From assembly GCA_002328835.1 (NCBI GenBank), contig DCWN01000041.1:137529-201528 (forward strand): 64,000 nt of DNA, given 5' to 3'. Numbering within the stretch: position 1 is the first letter of the stretch; every line of letters starts with the position of its first letter. Below the pieces are notes generated by a model. The model was given only the letters and a program-made list of their open reading frames with translations, did not search any database and was not told the origin of the DNA. Both the position numbers and the translations under genes were made by a program. Below, piece after piece: positions 36,326-43,876 of the stretch. This DNA is from Acidobacteria bacterium UBA2161. Its GTDB lineage: Bacteria; Acidobacteriota; Vicinamibacteria; Vicinamibacterales; UBA823.

Positions 36326-37612
36326 ATGTCGCCCACCGCCCTCTCGCCTGCACGCACGGTCCTGCCGAACGGTGTCGTCCTGTTGACGCAGCGGACGACG
36401 ACGCAGCCCGCCGTCGCGATCGATCTCGTCCTGCGCACCGGCAGCGTCCACGATCCGGTGGAGCACCTCGGGGTGGCGAATTTCGCCGCACACGTCATCG
36501 ATCAGGGCACGACGTCTCGTTCGGCGGAGCAGCTGGCCGAGGCGTTCGATGACCGCGGCATTGCACTGGAGGCGTACGCGTCGAGGCACCGTTTCGGGAT
36601 GACGTGTACCTGCCTGGCCAGCGACGCTGAATCGGTGCTGGCGCTGGTCGCGGACATCGTTCGGCGCCCGAGCTTTCCGGACGACCGGGTCGCGACCCGT
36701 CGCGTCGAGATCGAGACCGGGATCCGTCGTGATGCGGACAGTCCCGCGGAGACGGCGGATGCGCTCGTGCGCGCGCTGATCTACGGCGAGACCCATCCCT
36801 ACGGGCGTCGGACCAGTGGGACGCTGGAGTCGCTGGCGCGGATCGACCGCCAGGCCATCGCCGACTTCCACCGGACGCATTGCGCGCCCGAGCGCGCCAC
36901 CCTCACGATCGTCGGCGACATCGATCCCGGCGCGGCCCTCGATGTGGCGAGTCGTGGATTTGGCGACTGGACGTCGCCGCCGCCGCCGCCGGAGGCGGCG
37001 CTCACCCCGGCCGCGTCGAACGGGCGCCGCCGAGCCGTGCGGTCGCTGCCGGGCAAGGTGCAGGCCGACGTCGCGTACGGCTTCGCGGGCATCACGCGAT
37101 CCGATGCCCGCTACCACGCGTTCTGGATCATGAACAACGTGCTCGGCCAGTACGGCCTGGGCGGGCGCTTGGGTGACAGCATTCGCGAGCGCCAGGGCAT
37201 GGCCTACTACGTCTTCAGCGAACTCGAGGCCAACGTCGGTCCGGGGCCGCTCATCATTCGCGCCGGTGTGAGCCCAGACAACGTGGAGCGCGCGATCGCG
37301 TCGATCGACGAGGAGGTCGGCATGATGGGCAGGGACGGCGTGTCCGACAAGGAACTGGCCGACGCCAAGCAGTACTTGATCGGGTCGATACCCCGGATGC
37401 TCGAGACGAACGCGCGTATTGCCGCGTTCCTGCAGACCGTCGAGCAGTTCGATCTCGGACTCGACTACGACGCCCGGCTCGCGGGCCTGCTCGAGGCGGT
37501 GTCGCTCGAGGAGGTGCGCGAAGCGGCGGCGAGCCTGCTCGCGCCCGATCGCGCCGCCGTCGCCGTCGCCGGCCCGATCGACTCGGCCTCCGGCGAGGAG
37601 GCCAGGACGTGA
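36326..37612 (+). CDS. M16-family peptidase-like protein, non-catalytic subunit
   Basis: 428 residues homologous in fold to the preceding gene. The zinc motif is degraded to N-F-A-A-H (residues 52-56), so His and Glu needed for catalysis are gone. Such partners contribute to substrate binding in heterodimeric M16B enzymes. Family segments retained are ALSPARTVLPNGVVLLTQR and the glycine-rich GLGGRLGDSIRERQGMAYYV. The final bases overlap the next GTG start (GTGA), indicating coupling. Confidence 0.9.
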   Translation: MSPTALSPARTVLPNGVVLLTQRTTTQPAVAIDLVLRTGSVHDPVEHLGVANFAAHVIDQGTTSRSAEQLAEAFDDRGIALEAYASRHRFGMTCTCLASDAESVLALVADIVRRPSFPDDRVATRRVEIETGIRRDADSPAETADALVRALIYGETHPYGRRTSGTLESLARIDRQAIADFHRTHCAPERATLTIVGDIDPGAALDVASRGFGDWTSPPPPPEAALTPAASNGRRRAVRSLPGKVQADVAYGFAGITRSDARYHAFWIMNNVLGQYGLGGRLGDSIRERQGMAYYVFSELEANVGPGPLIIRAGVSPDNVERAIASIDEEVGMMGRDGVSDKELADAKQYLIGSIPRMLETNARIAAFLQTVEQFDLGLDYDARLAGLLEAVSLEEVREAAASLLAPDRAAVAVAGPIDSASGEEART

Positions 37613-38451
37613 CGCCGACTGGGGAGATCACCTACCGCGACCTGCGAACGCTGGACGAACTGCGCCGCGTCGTTGAACTCGAAAGGATCATCTGGGAGTA
37701 CACCCACGCGGAAGATGTCGTCCCGGTCCCCATCCTGGCGATCAACGTCAAGCGCGGCGGCATCCTCGTCGGCGCGTTCGATGCGTCGGACGTCATCGTC
37801 GGGTTCGCCTATTCGCTGCCTGGGCTTCGGGACGGGCGTCTCGTGCAGTGGTCGCACATGCTCGGGGTCCTCGACGCCTACCGCAACGTCGGGCTCGGCC
37901 GCGCGCTCAAGCTCGAGCAGCGGCAGCGCGCGCTGGCCATGGACGTCGAGATCATCGAATGGACGTTCGACCCGATGCAGGCGATGAACGCCCACCTGAA
38001 CCTCAGCAAGCTGGGTGCGGTCGTCGAGGAGTACGCCGTGAACATCTACGGTGAGTCCAGCAGCGCGCTACATCGTGGGACCCCGACCGATCGCTTCGTG
38101 GCGGTCTGGCGCCTCGCCTCCTCGCGTGTCACCGATCGGCTGGCCGGGCGGCCGGCCGATGGCCCACCCGATGCGGCGTCGATCGCCGAGATTCCGCGCA
38201 TCAACGAGACGCAGATGGTGGGCGAGTGGTTGGCCTGCGGGACGTGGAACGCCGCGCTCGAGGAGTCGCGCCTGCGCGTCGAGATCCCCGCCGGCTTCAC
38301 TGAGATGCAGCAGTCGTCGCCCGACGCGGCGCGCGCCTGGCGGATGGCCAGCCGCGACATCTTCACGACCTACCTGCCGCGAGGCTATCGCGTCACCGAA
38401 TTCGTCCTGGATCGCGACGCCGGCCGCGGCTCGTACATCCTCGAGCGGTGA
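37609..38451 (+). CDS. GNAT-superfamily N-acetyltransferase-like protein (COG3375 type)
   Basis: 280 residues. The N-terminal half has the GNAT core, including the acetyl-CoA pyrophosphate-binding stretch HMLGVLDAYRNVGLGRALK and the beta-4/alpha-3 region. The second half has no domain I recognise and contains INETQMVGEWLACGTW. COG3375 proteins are predicted acetyltransferases of unknown substrate. It is translationally coupled to the M16 pair, so a link to peptide processing is possible but unproven. Confidence 0.8.
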   Translation: MTPTGEITYRDLRTLDELRRVVELERIIWEYTHAEDVVPVPILAINVKRGGILVGAFDASDVIVGFAYSLPGLRDGRLVQWSHMLGVLDAYRNVGLGRALKLEQRQRALAMDVEIIEWTFDPMQAMNAHLNLSKLGAVVEEYAVNIYGESSSALHRGTPTDRFVAVWRLASSRVTDRLAGRPADGPPDAASIAEIPRINETQMVGEWLACGTWNAALEESRLRVEIPAGFTEMQQSSPDAARAWRMASRDIFTTYLPRGYRVTEFVLDRDAGRGSYILER

Positions 38452-38466
38452 CGGCTCGGCGTCACC

Positions 38467-38560
38467 GGCGCGAGGCTGGGATCGGCGACCTTCGACCCTC
38501 GTCGCGGGTCCTGTCGCCGGCCGACGACGGGATCGACGGCGCGATGCCCAGCCTCACGCC
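38467..38560. repeat. Intergenic inverted repeat between convergent genes
   Basis: GGCGCGAGGCTGGG (38467-38480) faces CCCAGCCTCACGCC (38547-38560), complementary except for one base, with 66 nt between. The first arm is identical to the 14-mer at 29576. It occupies most of the 145-bp gap between the GNAT and HIT genes. Confidence 0.4.
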
Positions 38561-38596
38561 GAGGGCAGGAATGTCGCTCCGGCCGCGAAAACTAGC

Positions 38597-38944
38597 CTAG
38601 CCGGGTGGCCAGGTGAGCGGGCGGCCGCCGAGCAGGTGCAGGTGGATGTGGAAGACCGTCTGCCCGGCCTCGCGGTTGCAGTTGAAGACCGTACGGTAGC
38701 CGCCCTCGGCGATGCCCCGCGCCTTGGCGATCGCCGCGGCCCGCCGGACCATCTCGCCGACCAGCCCATCGTCCTCGGGGCCGAGGTCGTTGAGGGTGGC
38801 GACATGCCGGCGCGGCACGATCAGCACGTGGGTCGGCGCCTGCGGGCTGATGTCCTCGAAGGCCACGAGCTGCTCGTCCTCGTGCACCAGGGTGGCCGGT
38901 AGCTCGCCCGCGACGATTCTGCAGAAAAGGCAATCGGTAGACAT
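38597..38944 (-). CDS. HIT-family (histidine triad) protein
   Basis: 115 residues, normal for HinT-like nucleoside phosphoramidase/hydrolases. The triad HIHLHLL has histidines 99, 101 and 103. The N-terminal CLFCRIVAGELPATLV and the VPRRHVATLNDL segment are typical. It is the last gene of the moaE-moaD-prfA-prmC-HIT series, only 2 bp after prmC. Confidence 0.94.
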   Translation of the reverse strand: MSTDCLFCRIVAGELPATLVHEDEQLVAFEDISPQAPTHVLIVPRRHVATLNDLGPEDDGLVGEMVRRAAAIAKARGIAEGGYRTVFNCNREAGQTVFHIHLHLLGGRPLTWPPG

Positions 38945-38946
38945 GC

Positions 38947-39807
38947 TCAGTCTCCGCCTCGCTGCACCGCCGTGCCGACGCGGGGATGTCCCTGCAGGTC
39001 GCAGACGATCTCGGTGTCCGCAAGGCCATGCGCCGCGACGACGCGCCTGAAGTCCGCCTCCTGATCGTAGCCGAACTCGACGACGAGCCGTCCGCCGTCG
39101 ACGAGATGGGCGCCGGCCTCGGCGACGAGCGCCTGCAGCGGAGCGGTGCCGTCAGCGCCGCCGTCGAGGGCGAGGCGCGGCTCGTGGTCGCGCACCTCGG
39201 GCTCCAGCGCGGAGAACGCCGTCGTCGCGCAGTAGGGCGGATTCGACACGATGAGGTCGGCAGCCTCCGACAGGCCCGCCAGCAGGTGGCCCCGGCGCCA
39301 CGTGATCCGCTCGGCGACCTTCAGGCGCCGCGCGTTCGTCTCGGCCACCTCCAGTGCCGCCTCGGAGACATCGGTCGCGACGATGCGCGCGGCGGGTAGT
39401 TCGACCGCCAGCGCGATCGCCACGCAGCCCGATCCCGTGCCGACGTCGACGATCAGTTCGGGTGCCGCGCGATCGGGCCGGAATCGCAGCACGGTCTCGA
39501 CGAGGTGCTCGGTTTCGGGCCGGGGAATCAACACGTCCGGGGTTACGAGGAAGTCCAGGCCCCAGAACTCCCGACAGCCGGTCAGGTGGGCCAGCGGCTC
39601 TCGGCTCGCGCGCCGCTCGACCAGGGCCCCGTAGGTCGTCGCGAACCGGTTGTCGGGTTCCTGATGCCGCGCCGTGAAATAGGTCGCGCGGTCCCAGCCG
39701 AGCAGGTGGCGAGCCAGCACTTCCGCGTCCAGCCCGGCCTCGTCTGGTTGGATGCCCGATGTGATCAGGCGTGCGCGCGCCGCGTCCACGGTCGACAGAA
39801 TACTCAC
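38947..39807 (-). CDS. prmC: Release-factor glutamine N5-methyltransferase PrmC
   Basis: 286 residues. An N-terminal helical RF-binding domain is followed by a class I methyltransferase fold with VDVGTGSGCVAIALA and the catalytic NPPYC motif. It methylates the GGQ glutamine of release factors. It directly follows prfA, whose stop overlaps its start by 4 bp, the usual prfA-prmC pairing. Confidence 0.95.
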   Translation of the reverse strand: MSILSTVDAARARLITSGIQPDEAGLDAEVLARHLLGWDRATYFTARHQEPDNRFATTYGALVERRASREPLAHLTGCREFWGLDFLVTPDVLIPRPETEHLVETVLRFRPDRAAPELIVDVGTGSGCVAIALAVELPAARIVATDVSEAALEVAETNARRLKVAERITWRRGHLLAGLSEAADLIVSNPPYCATTAFSALEPEVRDHEPRLALDGGADGTAPLQALVAEAGAHLVDGGRLVVEFGYDQEADFRRVVAAHGLADTEIVCDLQGHPRVGTAVQRGGD

Positions 39808-40886
39808 GGCTCGGCAGACACTTCCTGGGCCTGCTTGAGCTTTTCGGACTGGAAGTGCGTCACGACCTGCTCGACCAGCTCGCTCAGGTCGCCGTCGAGC
39901 ACGGCCGTGAGTTGATGCGTCGTGAAGTTGATCCGATGATCGGTGATTCGATTCTGCGGGAAGTTGTAGGTCCGGATCTTCTCCGAGCGCTCTCCCGTGC
40001 CCACCTGGCTGCGCCGGTCCTTCGCGATGGCGTCCTGCTGCTTCTTCATCTCCAGTTCGTAGAGCCGCGAGCGAAGCACCTTCATCGCCTTCGCTTTGTT
40101 CTTGATCTGCGATTTCTCGTCCTGCTGCGAGACGACGATGTTGGTCGGCAGATGGGTCACGCGGACCGCCGAGTAGGTCGTGTTCACGCTTTGCCCACCC
40201 GGGCCGCTCGAGCAGAACGTGTCGATGCGCAGGTCCTTCGCGTCGATCTGTACGTCGACCTCTTCGGCCTCGGGCAGGACCGCCACGGTCGCGGTGGAGG
40301 TGTGAATCCGTCCGCTGGCCTCGGTCGACGGAATGCGCTGCACGCGATGGACGCCGCTCTCGTACTTCAGCTGGCTGTAGACTCGCCGCCCCTCGATGAC
40401 GGCGATCACCTCCTTGAGGCCGCCGACACCAGTTTCGCTGATCGACAGCACCTCGATCCGCCAGCCCTGGTGCTCGGCGAACCGGCTGTACATCCGGAAC
40501 AGGTCCGCGCCGAACAGACCGGCTTCGTCCCCACCGGTGCCGGCGCGAATCTCCAGGATGACATTCTTCTCGTCGTTGGGATCCTTGGGCACCAGGAGCA
40601 ACTTGATCTCGGCCAGCAACGCGTCCCGGCGCTCGTGCAGGAGCGCCAGTTCCTGCTCGGCGAGGTCCCGCATGTCGCCCTCGCTCGAGTCCAGCAGCTC
40701 CTGCGTCTGCCCGACCTCGGTCAGCACGCCCTTGTAGGCCCGGAACCGCTCGACGAGCGACTGGATATCCGCGAGCGCCTTGGCGTGCTTGCGGTACTCC
40801 GCCGGCTCGGATTGCACCGCCGGGTCGCTGACGAGCTGCATCAGCTCGTCGTAGCGCGCTTCAACGGCGTTCAGTTTGTCGAACAT
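39804..40886 (-). CDS. prfA: Peptide chain release factor 1
   Basis: 360 residues. The stop-codon recognition tripeptide is P-S-T (186-188, in QRIPSTEASG). The catalytic GGQ is 230-232 (CSSGPGGQSVNTT). It terminates at UAA and UAG. The ATG at 40886 lies inside the moaD 3' end (16-bp overlap), which forces moaD to encode a C-terminal extension. Confidence 0.96.
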   Translation of the reverse strand: MFDKLNAVEARYDELMQLVSDPAVQSEPAEYRKHAKALADIQSLVERFRAYKGVLTEVGQTQELLDSSEGDMRDLAEQELALLHERRDALLAEIKLLLVPKDPNDEKNVILEIRAGTGGDEAGLFGADLFRMYSRFAEHQGWRIEVLSISETGVGGLKEVIAVIEGRRVYSQLKYESGVHRVQRIPSTEASGRIHTSTATVAVLPEAEEVDVQIDAKDLRIDTFCSSGPGGQSVNTTYSAVRVTHLPTNIVVSQQDEKSQIKNKAKAMKVLRSRLYELEMKKQQDAIAKDRRSQVGTGERSEKIRTYNFPQNRITDHRINFTTHQLTAVLDGDLSELVEQVVTHFQSEKLKQAQEVSAEP

Positions 40887-41158
40887 CGGCCAATCCGAGG
40901 CGTCGCGACACCCTCGCCCCCGGACACGGGCGGCAGGAAGGCGACTTCGTCGCCGTTGTGGAGCTCCGTGTCCATCTTCGCGTATTCGGTGTTGACCGCC
41001 GCCGACAGCGACCCGGCGTAGGCCCCGGCATCGGGGAACTCCGCGACCAGGCCGTCCCAGAGGCGTCGCACCGAGGCGCCAGCCGGCACCTCGCGCTCCA
41101 GTTCGGCGGCGCCGACGATGTCACGCAACCGTGCGAACACGCGGACGCTCACACGCAT
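40871..41158 (-). CDS. moaD: MoaD-like molybdopterin synthase small subunit with C-terminal extension
   Basis: 95 residues with a ubiquitin-like beta-grasp fold (VRVFARLRDIVGAAELE, NGDEVAFLPPVSGG). In MoaD the chain must end in Gly-Gly for adenylation by MoeB and thiocarboxylation. Here Gly80-Gly81 is followed by 14 more residues (EGVATPRIGRCSTN). Neither alternative frame contains a nearby stop after the GG, so a simple frameshift error does not explain it. The protein would need proteolytic trimming, as known for some beta-grasp sulfur carriers, or it may not act as a classical MoaD. It overlaps moaE by 10 bp. Confidence 0.85.
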   Translation of the reverse strand: MRVSVRVFARLRDIVGAAELEREVPAGASVRRLWDGLVAEFPDAGAYAGSLSAAVNTEYAKMDTELHNGDEVAFLPPVSGGEGVATPRIGRCSTN

Positions 41159-41643
41159 GCGCGTCGGTAGGCGTCCTCTCGCGCCGCCGCATCGTCGGGA
41201 TCGGCCGTCGCGCCCTCGATCCAGACATCGCCTCCGTCGAAGAATTCGCGCTTCCAGATCGGCACGATCTGCTTGATCCGTTCGATGGCGTACCGGCAGG
41301 CCGCGAACGCGTCCGCCCGATGCGGCGACGCCGCGGCGATGGCGACGCTGGCCTCTCCGATGGCGAGCACGCCGACACGATGGTGCACGGCGACCTGCGC
41401 GGCCGGCCAGCGTTCGGTGATCTCGTCGGCGATCCGCTCGAACGTCCGCACCGCCAACGGCTCGTAGGCTTCGTACTCCAGCTTGATCACGCGGCGGCCG
41501 AGATTGTGCTCGCGGACCAGGCCGAGAAACGACGTGATAGCGCCGGTGCCTTCCGCGTCGGCCTCCACCGCCGACGAGACGGCGCCGATTAGTGCGTCGA
41601 GGTCGAGGCGCTCGGTCGTCACGGCGAGTCGCGCGATGCTCAT
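41149..41643 (-). CDS. moaE: Molybdopterin synthase catalytic subunit MoaE
   Basis: 164 residues. Family segments are GAITSFLGLVREHNLGRRV, the VHHRVGVLAIGEASVAIA core and the lysine-bearing PIWKREFFDGGDVWIEG. MoaE converts precursor Z (cPMP) to molybdopterin with sulfur from MoaD. ATG 41643 lies 8 nt after a TATACT -10 element, so the transcript is probably leaderless. It begins the moaE-moaD-prfA-prmC-HIT series. Confidence 0.92.
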   Translation of the reverse strand: MSIARLAVTTERLDLDALIGAVSSAVEADAEGTGAITSFLGLVREHNLGRRVIKLEYEAYEPLAVRTFERIADEITERWPAAQVAVHHRVGVLAIGEASVAIAAASPHRADAFAACRYAIERIKQIVPIWKREFFDGGDVWIEGATADPDDAAAREDAYRRACV

Positions 41644-41651
41644 CGTCTGGA

Positions 41652-41657
41652 AGTATA
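41652..41657 (-). promoter_or_regulatory. -10 TATACT, 8 nt before moaE
   Basis: Minus-strand TATACT at 41657-41652, with ATG at 41643. There is no room for a Shine-Dalgarno leader. Confidence 0.55.
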
Positions 41658-41704
41658 GCAAGCGCTCGTGGCGGGCGGCCGCGGTCCTGTGTGACGACTG
41701 ACGG

Positions 41705-42493
41705 CTAGCGCTGCCACGAATGGAAATGATCGAGTGGGCCGTGGCCGCGCCCGAGCGGGAGTCCGTGCCGGATCGCCTCGGTGACGTAGCGCTTGGCTCC
41801 AGCCACGGCGTCCGCCGTCGTCTGGCCGAGCGCCAGGTTCGCCGCCACAGCGGCGGCGAAGGTGCAGCCGGTGCCGTGGGTATGCCGCGAGGCGAGTCGC
41901 GGGCCCCGCAGTTCGACGAGATCGCGGCCGTCGAAGACGACGTCGACGGCGTCCTCCGTTGGCACGTGGCCGCCCTTGACGACGACGGTGGCCGGCCCGA
42001 GGTCGTGGATGCGCCGCGCCGCGTCGCGCGCGGCCGCGAGCGTGTCGATCGTGATCCCGGTCAGCACTTCGGCTTCCATCGCGTTCGGTGTCACGACGCT
42101 CGCTCGCGGGATCAGCGCGTGGCGGACCGCCTGCACCGCGTCGTCAGCCAGCAGCCGCGCGCCGCCCTTGGCCACCATCACGGGGTCGACGACCACGTGC
42201 GGTGTCGGGAGGGACGGCAGCTGCGCGGCGACGGCTTCCACGATCGCCGAGGTGGCCAGCATGCCGGTCTTGACGGCATCCACGCCGATATCGCCGGCCA
42301 CGGCGGCGATCTGCGCCAGGATCAGGTCGACCGCCAGGCTCTCGGCCGCGTCCACGCCCAGGGTGTTCTGCGCCGTGACCGCGGTGATCGCGCAGGTGCC
42401 GTACACGCCGTGGGCCGCAAACGTCTTCAGGTCGGCCTGGATGCCCGCGCCGCCGCCCGAATCGCTGCCTGCAATTGTCAGTGCCGTCTGCAT
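41705..42493 (-). CDS. thiD: Hydroxymethylpyrimidine/phosphomethylpyrimidine kinase ThiD
   Basis: 262 residues of the ribokinase-like fold. TIAGSDSGGGAGIQADLKTF, the VDPVMVAKGG segment, and the catalytic-loop motif THGTGCTFAAAVAANLALG are all intact. It phosphorylates HMP and HMP-P for thiamine synthesis. No TPP riboswitch is recognisable upstream, and the gene stands alone, divergent from bioY with only 17 bp between starts. Confidence 0.94.
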   Translation of the reverse strand: MQTALTIAGSDSGGGAGIQADLKTFAAHGVYGTCAITAVTAQNTLGVDAAESLAVDLILAQIAAVAGDIGVDAVKTGMLATSAIVEAVAAQLPSLPTPHVVVDPVMVAKGGARLLADDAVQAVRHALIPRASVVTPNAMEAEVLTGITIDTLAAARDAARRIHDLGPATVVVKGGHVPTEDAVDVVFDGRDLVELRGPRLASRHTHGTGCTFAAAVAANLALGQTTADAVAGAKRYVTEAIRHGLPLGRGHGPLDHFHSWQR

Positions 42494-42497
42494 CGGC

Positions 42498-42503
42498 TAA
42501 GAT
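42498..42503 (+). promoter_or_regulatory. -10-like TAAGAT, 7 nt before bioY
   Basis: TAAGAT at 42498-42503 with ATG at 42511, inside the short thiD/bioY divergent gap. It is another probable leaderless start. Confidence 0.4.
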
Positions 42504-42510
42504 CGCCTCC

Positions 42511-43155
42511 ATGGCGAACATGGAGATACTGCGCCCGCGCCTGTCGGGCGCGACGATGCTGCCGCTGTCGTCACCGCTGCTTGCCTCCTGGACTGCGTCG
42601 GTCGAACATCGCCGGCTGGTTCGTATTGCCGCGGTGCTGTTCTGCGCCACGCTGATCGCGGCGACCGCGCAAGTGAGCATCCCGCTCTCGTGGACGCCGG
42701 TGCCCCTGACACTTCAGCCGACAATTGTACTGCTCTCGGCCACGGTCCTGGGTGCTCGACTGGGCAGCGCGTGCCTCGGCGTCTATCTGGTCGCCGGGAT
42801 GGCGGGCCTGCCGGTCTTCGCCTGGTCGCCCGGCCTGGCGCCTGGCATCGGCCGTCTGCTCGGGCCAACCGGCGGGTATCTCTTGGCGTACCCGGTCGCG
42901 GCCTATCTGGTCGGGCGGCTGGCCGAGCGCGGCATGGATCGACGCTACCTCACGGCGGTCGGCGCGATGCTGGTCGGCCTGGGCGTCATCTACTTGGGCG
43001 GAGCCGCGTGGCTCGCCGTGCTGGGTGCACCAGCCGGACAATCGGGCACCGCCGCGGCCCTCGGCGTCTATCCGTTCATCGTCGCCGACGTCGTCAAGCT
43101 GGCGCTGGCCGCGCCGCTGCTGCCGAGCCTCCGACGCTTCACGGTCGGCCGCTAA
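42511..43155 (+). CDS. bioY: Biotin transporter S component BioY
   Basis: 214 residues, about six transmembrane helices. The BioY segments VSIPLSWTPVPLTLQPTIVL, GARLGSACLGVYLVAGMAGL and GPTGGYLLAYPVAAYLVG are clear. It binds biotin for uptake, either alone or with an ECF module, and no ECF ATPase genes are nearby. ATG 42511 is chosen because the earlier GTG (42475) lies inside thiD and upstream of the probable promoter. Confidence 0.93.
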   Translation: MANMEILRPRLSGATMLPLSSPLLASWTASVEHRRLVRIAAVLFCATLIAATAQVSIPLSWTPVPLTLQPTIVLLSATVLGARLGSACLGVYLVAGMAGLPVFAWSPGLAPGIGRLLGPTGGYLLAYPVAAYLVGRLAERGMDRRYLTAVGAMLVGLGVIYLGGAAWLAVLGAPAGQSGTAAALGVYPFIVADVVKLALAAPLLPSLRRFTVGR

Positions 43156-43193
43156 GGGCTGACGAGCGCCCTCGCAACCCTCCGGTCCCGCGA

Positions 43194-43853
43194 CTACGGC
43201 TCCAGCACCACCACGAACTGGTAGGGCAGGTCGTCGACCTGGGCGCGTACGCGGAGTCCGGCCGCGCGCGCATCGCGAATGACCCGCGACGGGTCGACGC
43301 GGTTCCCGAGCGGCGGTCCGGGCCCACCGCCCGACGGCAGGAAGTCGACCACACCCAGGCGTCCGCCGGGCCTGAGCGCCTCGGTCAGGCTGCGCAGCAG
43401 CGGCACCGGCGCCGGCAGCGCCGCGTAGCTGTTGACGATGACGATGGCGTCGACCTGCCGGTCGGGCAACCGCGCATCGTCCGGCGTGGCGGTGACCGCG
43501 ACGACATTGGTCAGCTGCTCCCGCGCGATCCGTCGGTCGAGCGCCGAGATCATCTCCGGTCGGAAGTCGACCGCGTACACCCGGCCGTTCGGACCGACCC
43601 GACGCGCCAGTCGAATGGCGAACCACCCGCCGCCCGCGCCAAAATCGGCCACGGTCGACCCGTCGGCGATGTTCAGCGCGTCCATGATCTCGTTGGGGCG
43701 CTGCCACACGTCGCGGTCCGGGCTCTCGAGCAGTCCGAGTTCCTGAGGGGGAAAGCGGTAGCGGCTCTGGCTCTGCTGGGTGCTACCGGTCTGGGCAGCG
43801 CCCTCTCCGGCCAGCAGTGTCAAGACGACCGCGGTCAGGACGATGAAACGCAT
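43194..43853 (-). CDS. Exported SAM-dependent methyltransferase-like protein
   Basis: 219 residues. The first 20 (MRFIVLTAVVLTLLAGEGAA) form a clear signal peptide ending in AAQ. The rest is a class I methyltransferase fold, with motif I VADFGAGGGWFAIRLA, then VYAVDFRPEMISALDRRI and RPGGRLGVVDFLPSGGG. S-adenosylmethionine is cytosolic, so an exported methyltransferase is unusual. It may be a derived non-methylating member or use the signal as a membrane anchor. It diverges from the fumarase over a shared AT-rich core. Confidence 0.82.
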   Translation of the reverse strand: MRFIVLTAVVLTLLAGEGAAQTGSTQQSQSRYRFPPQELGLLESPDRDVWQRPNEIMDALNIADGSTVADFGAGGGWFAIRLARRVGPNGRVYAVDFRPEMISALDRRIAREQLTNVVAVTATPDDARLPDRQVDAIVIVNSYAALPAPVPLLRSLTEALRPGGRLGVVDFLPSGGGPGPPLGNRVDPSRVIRDARAAGLRVRAQVDDLPYQFVVVLEP

Positions 43854-43862
43854 CGGATGCCT

Positions 43863-43870
43863 TATTATAT
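43863..43870. promoter_or_regulatory. Shared divergent -10 core, methyltransferase/fumarase
   Basis: The 8-bp TATTATAT reads TATTAT on plus, 8 nt before the fumarase ATG 43877, and TATAAT on minus (43869-43864), 10 nt before the methyltransferase ATG 43853. One AT island in 23 bp therefore appears to start two nearly leaderless messages. Confidence 0.55.
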
Positions 43871-43876
43871 CGAGGT

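Noticed and set aside
40871..40920. Sequencing frameshift as the cause of the MoaD tail
   Set aside because: Neither other frame gives a stop soon after the Gly-Gly codons, so a single indel would not restore a normal GG-ending MoaD.
42475..42510. Upstream GTG start for bioY
   Set aside because: It lies inside thiD on the opposite strand and upstream of the likely -10 element. The extra residues are not hydrophobic or family-like.
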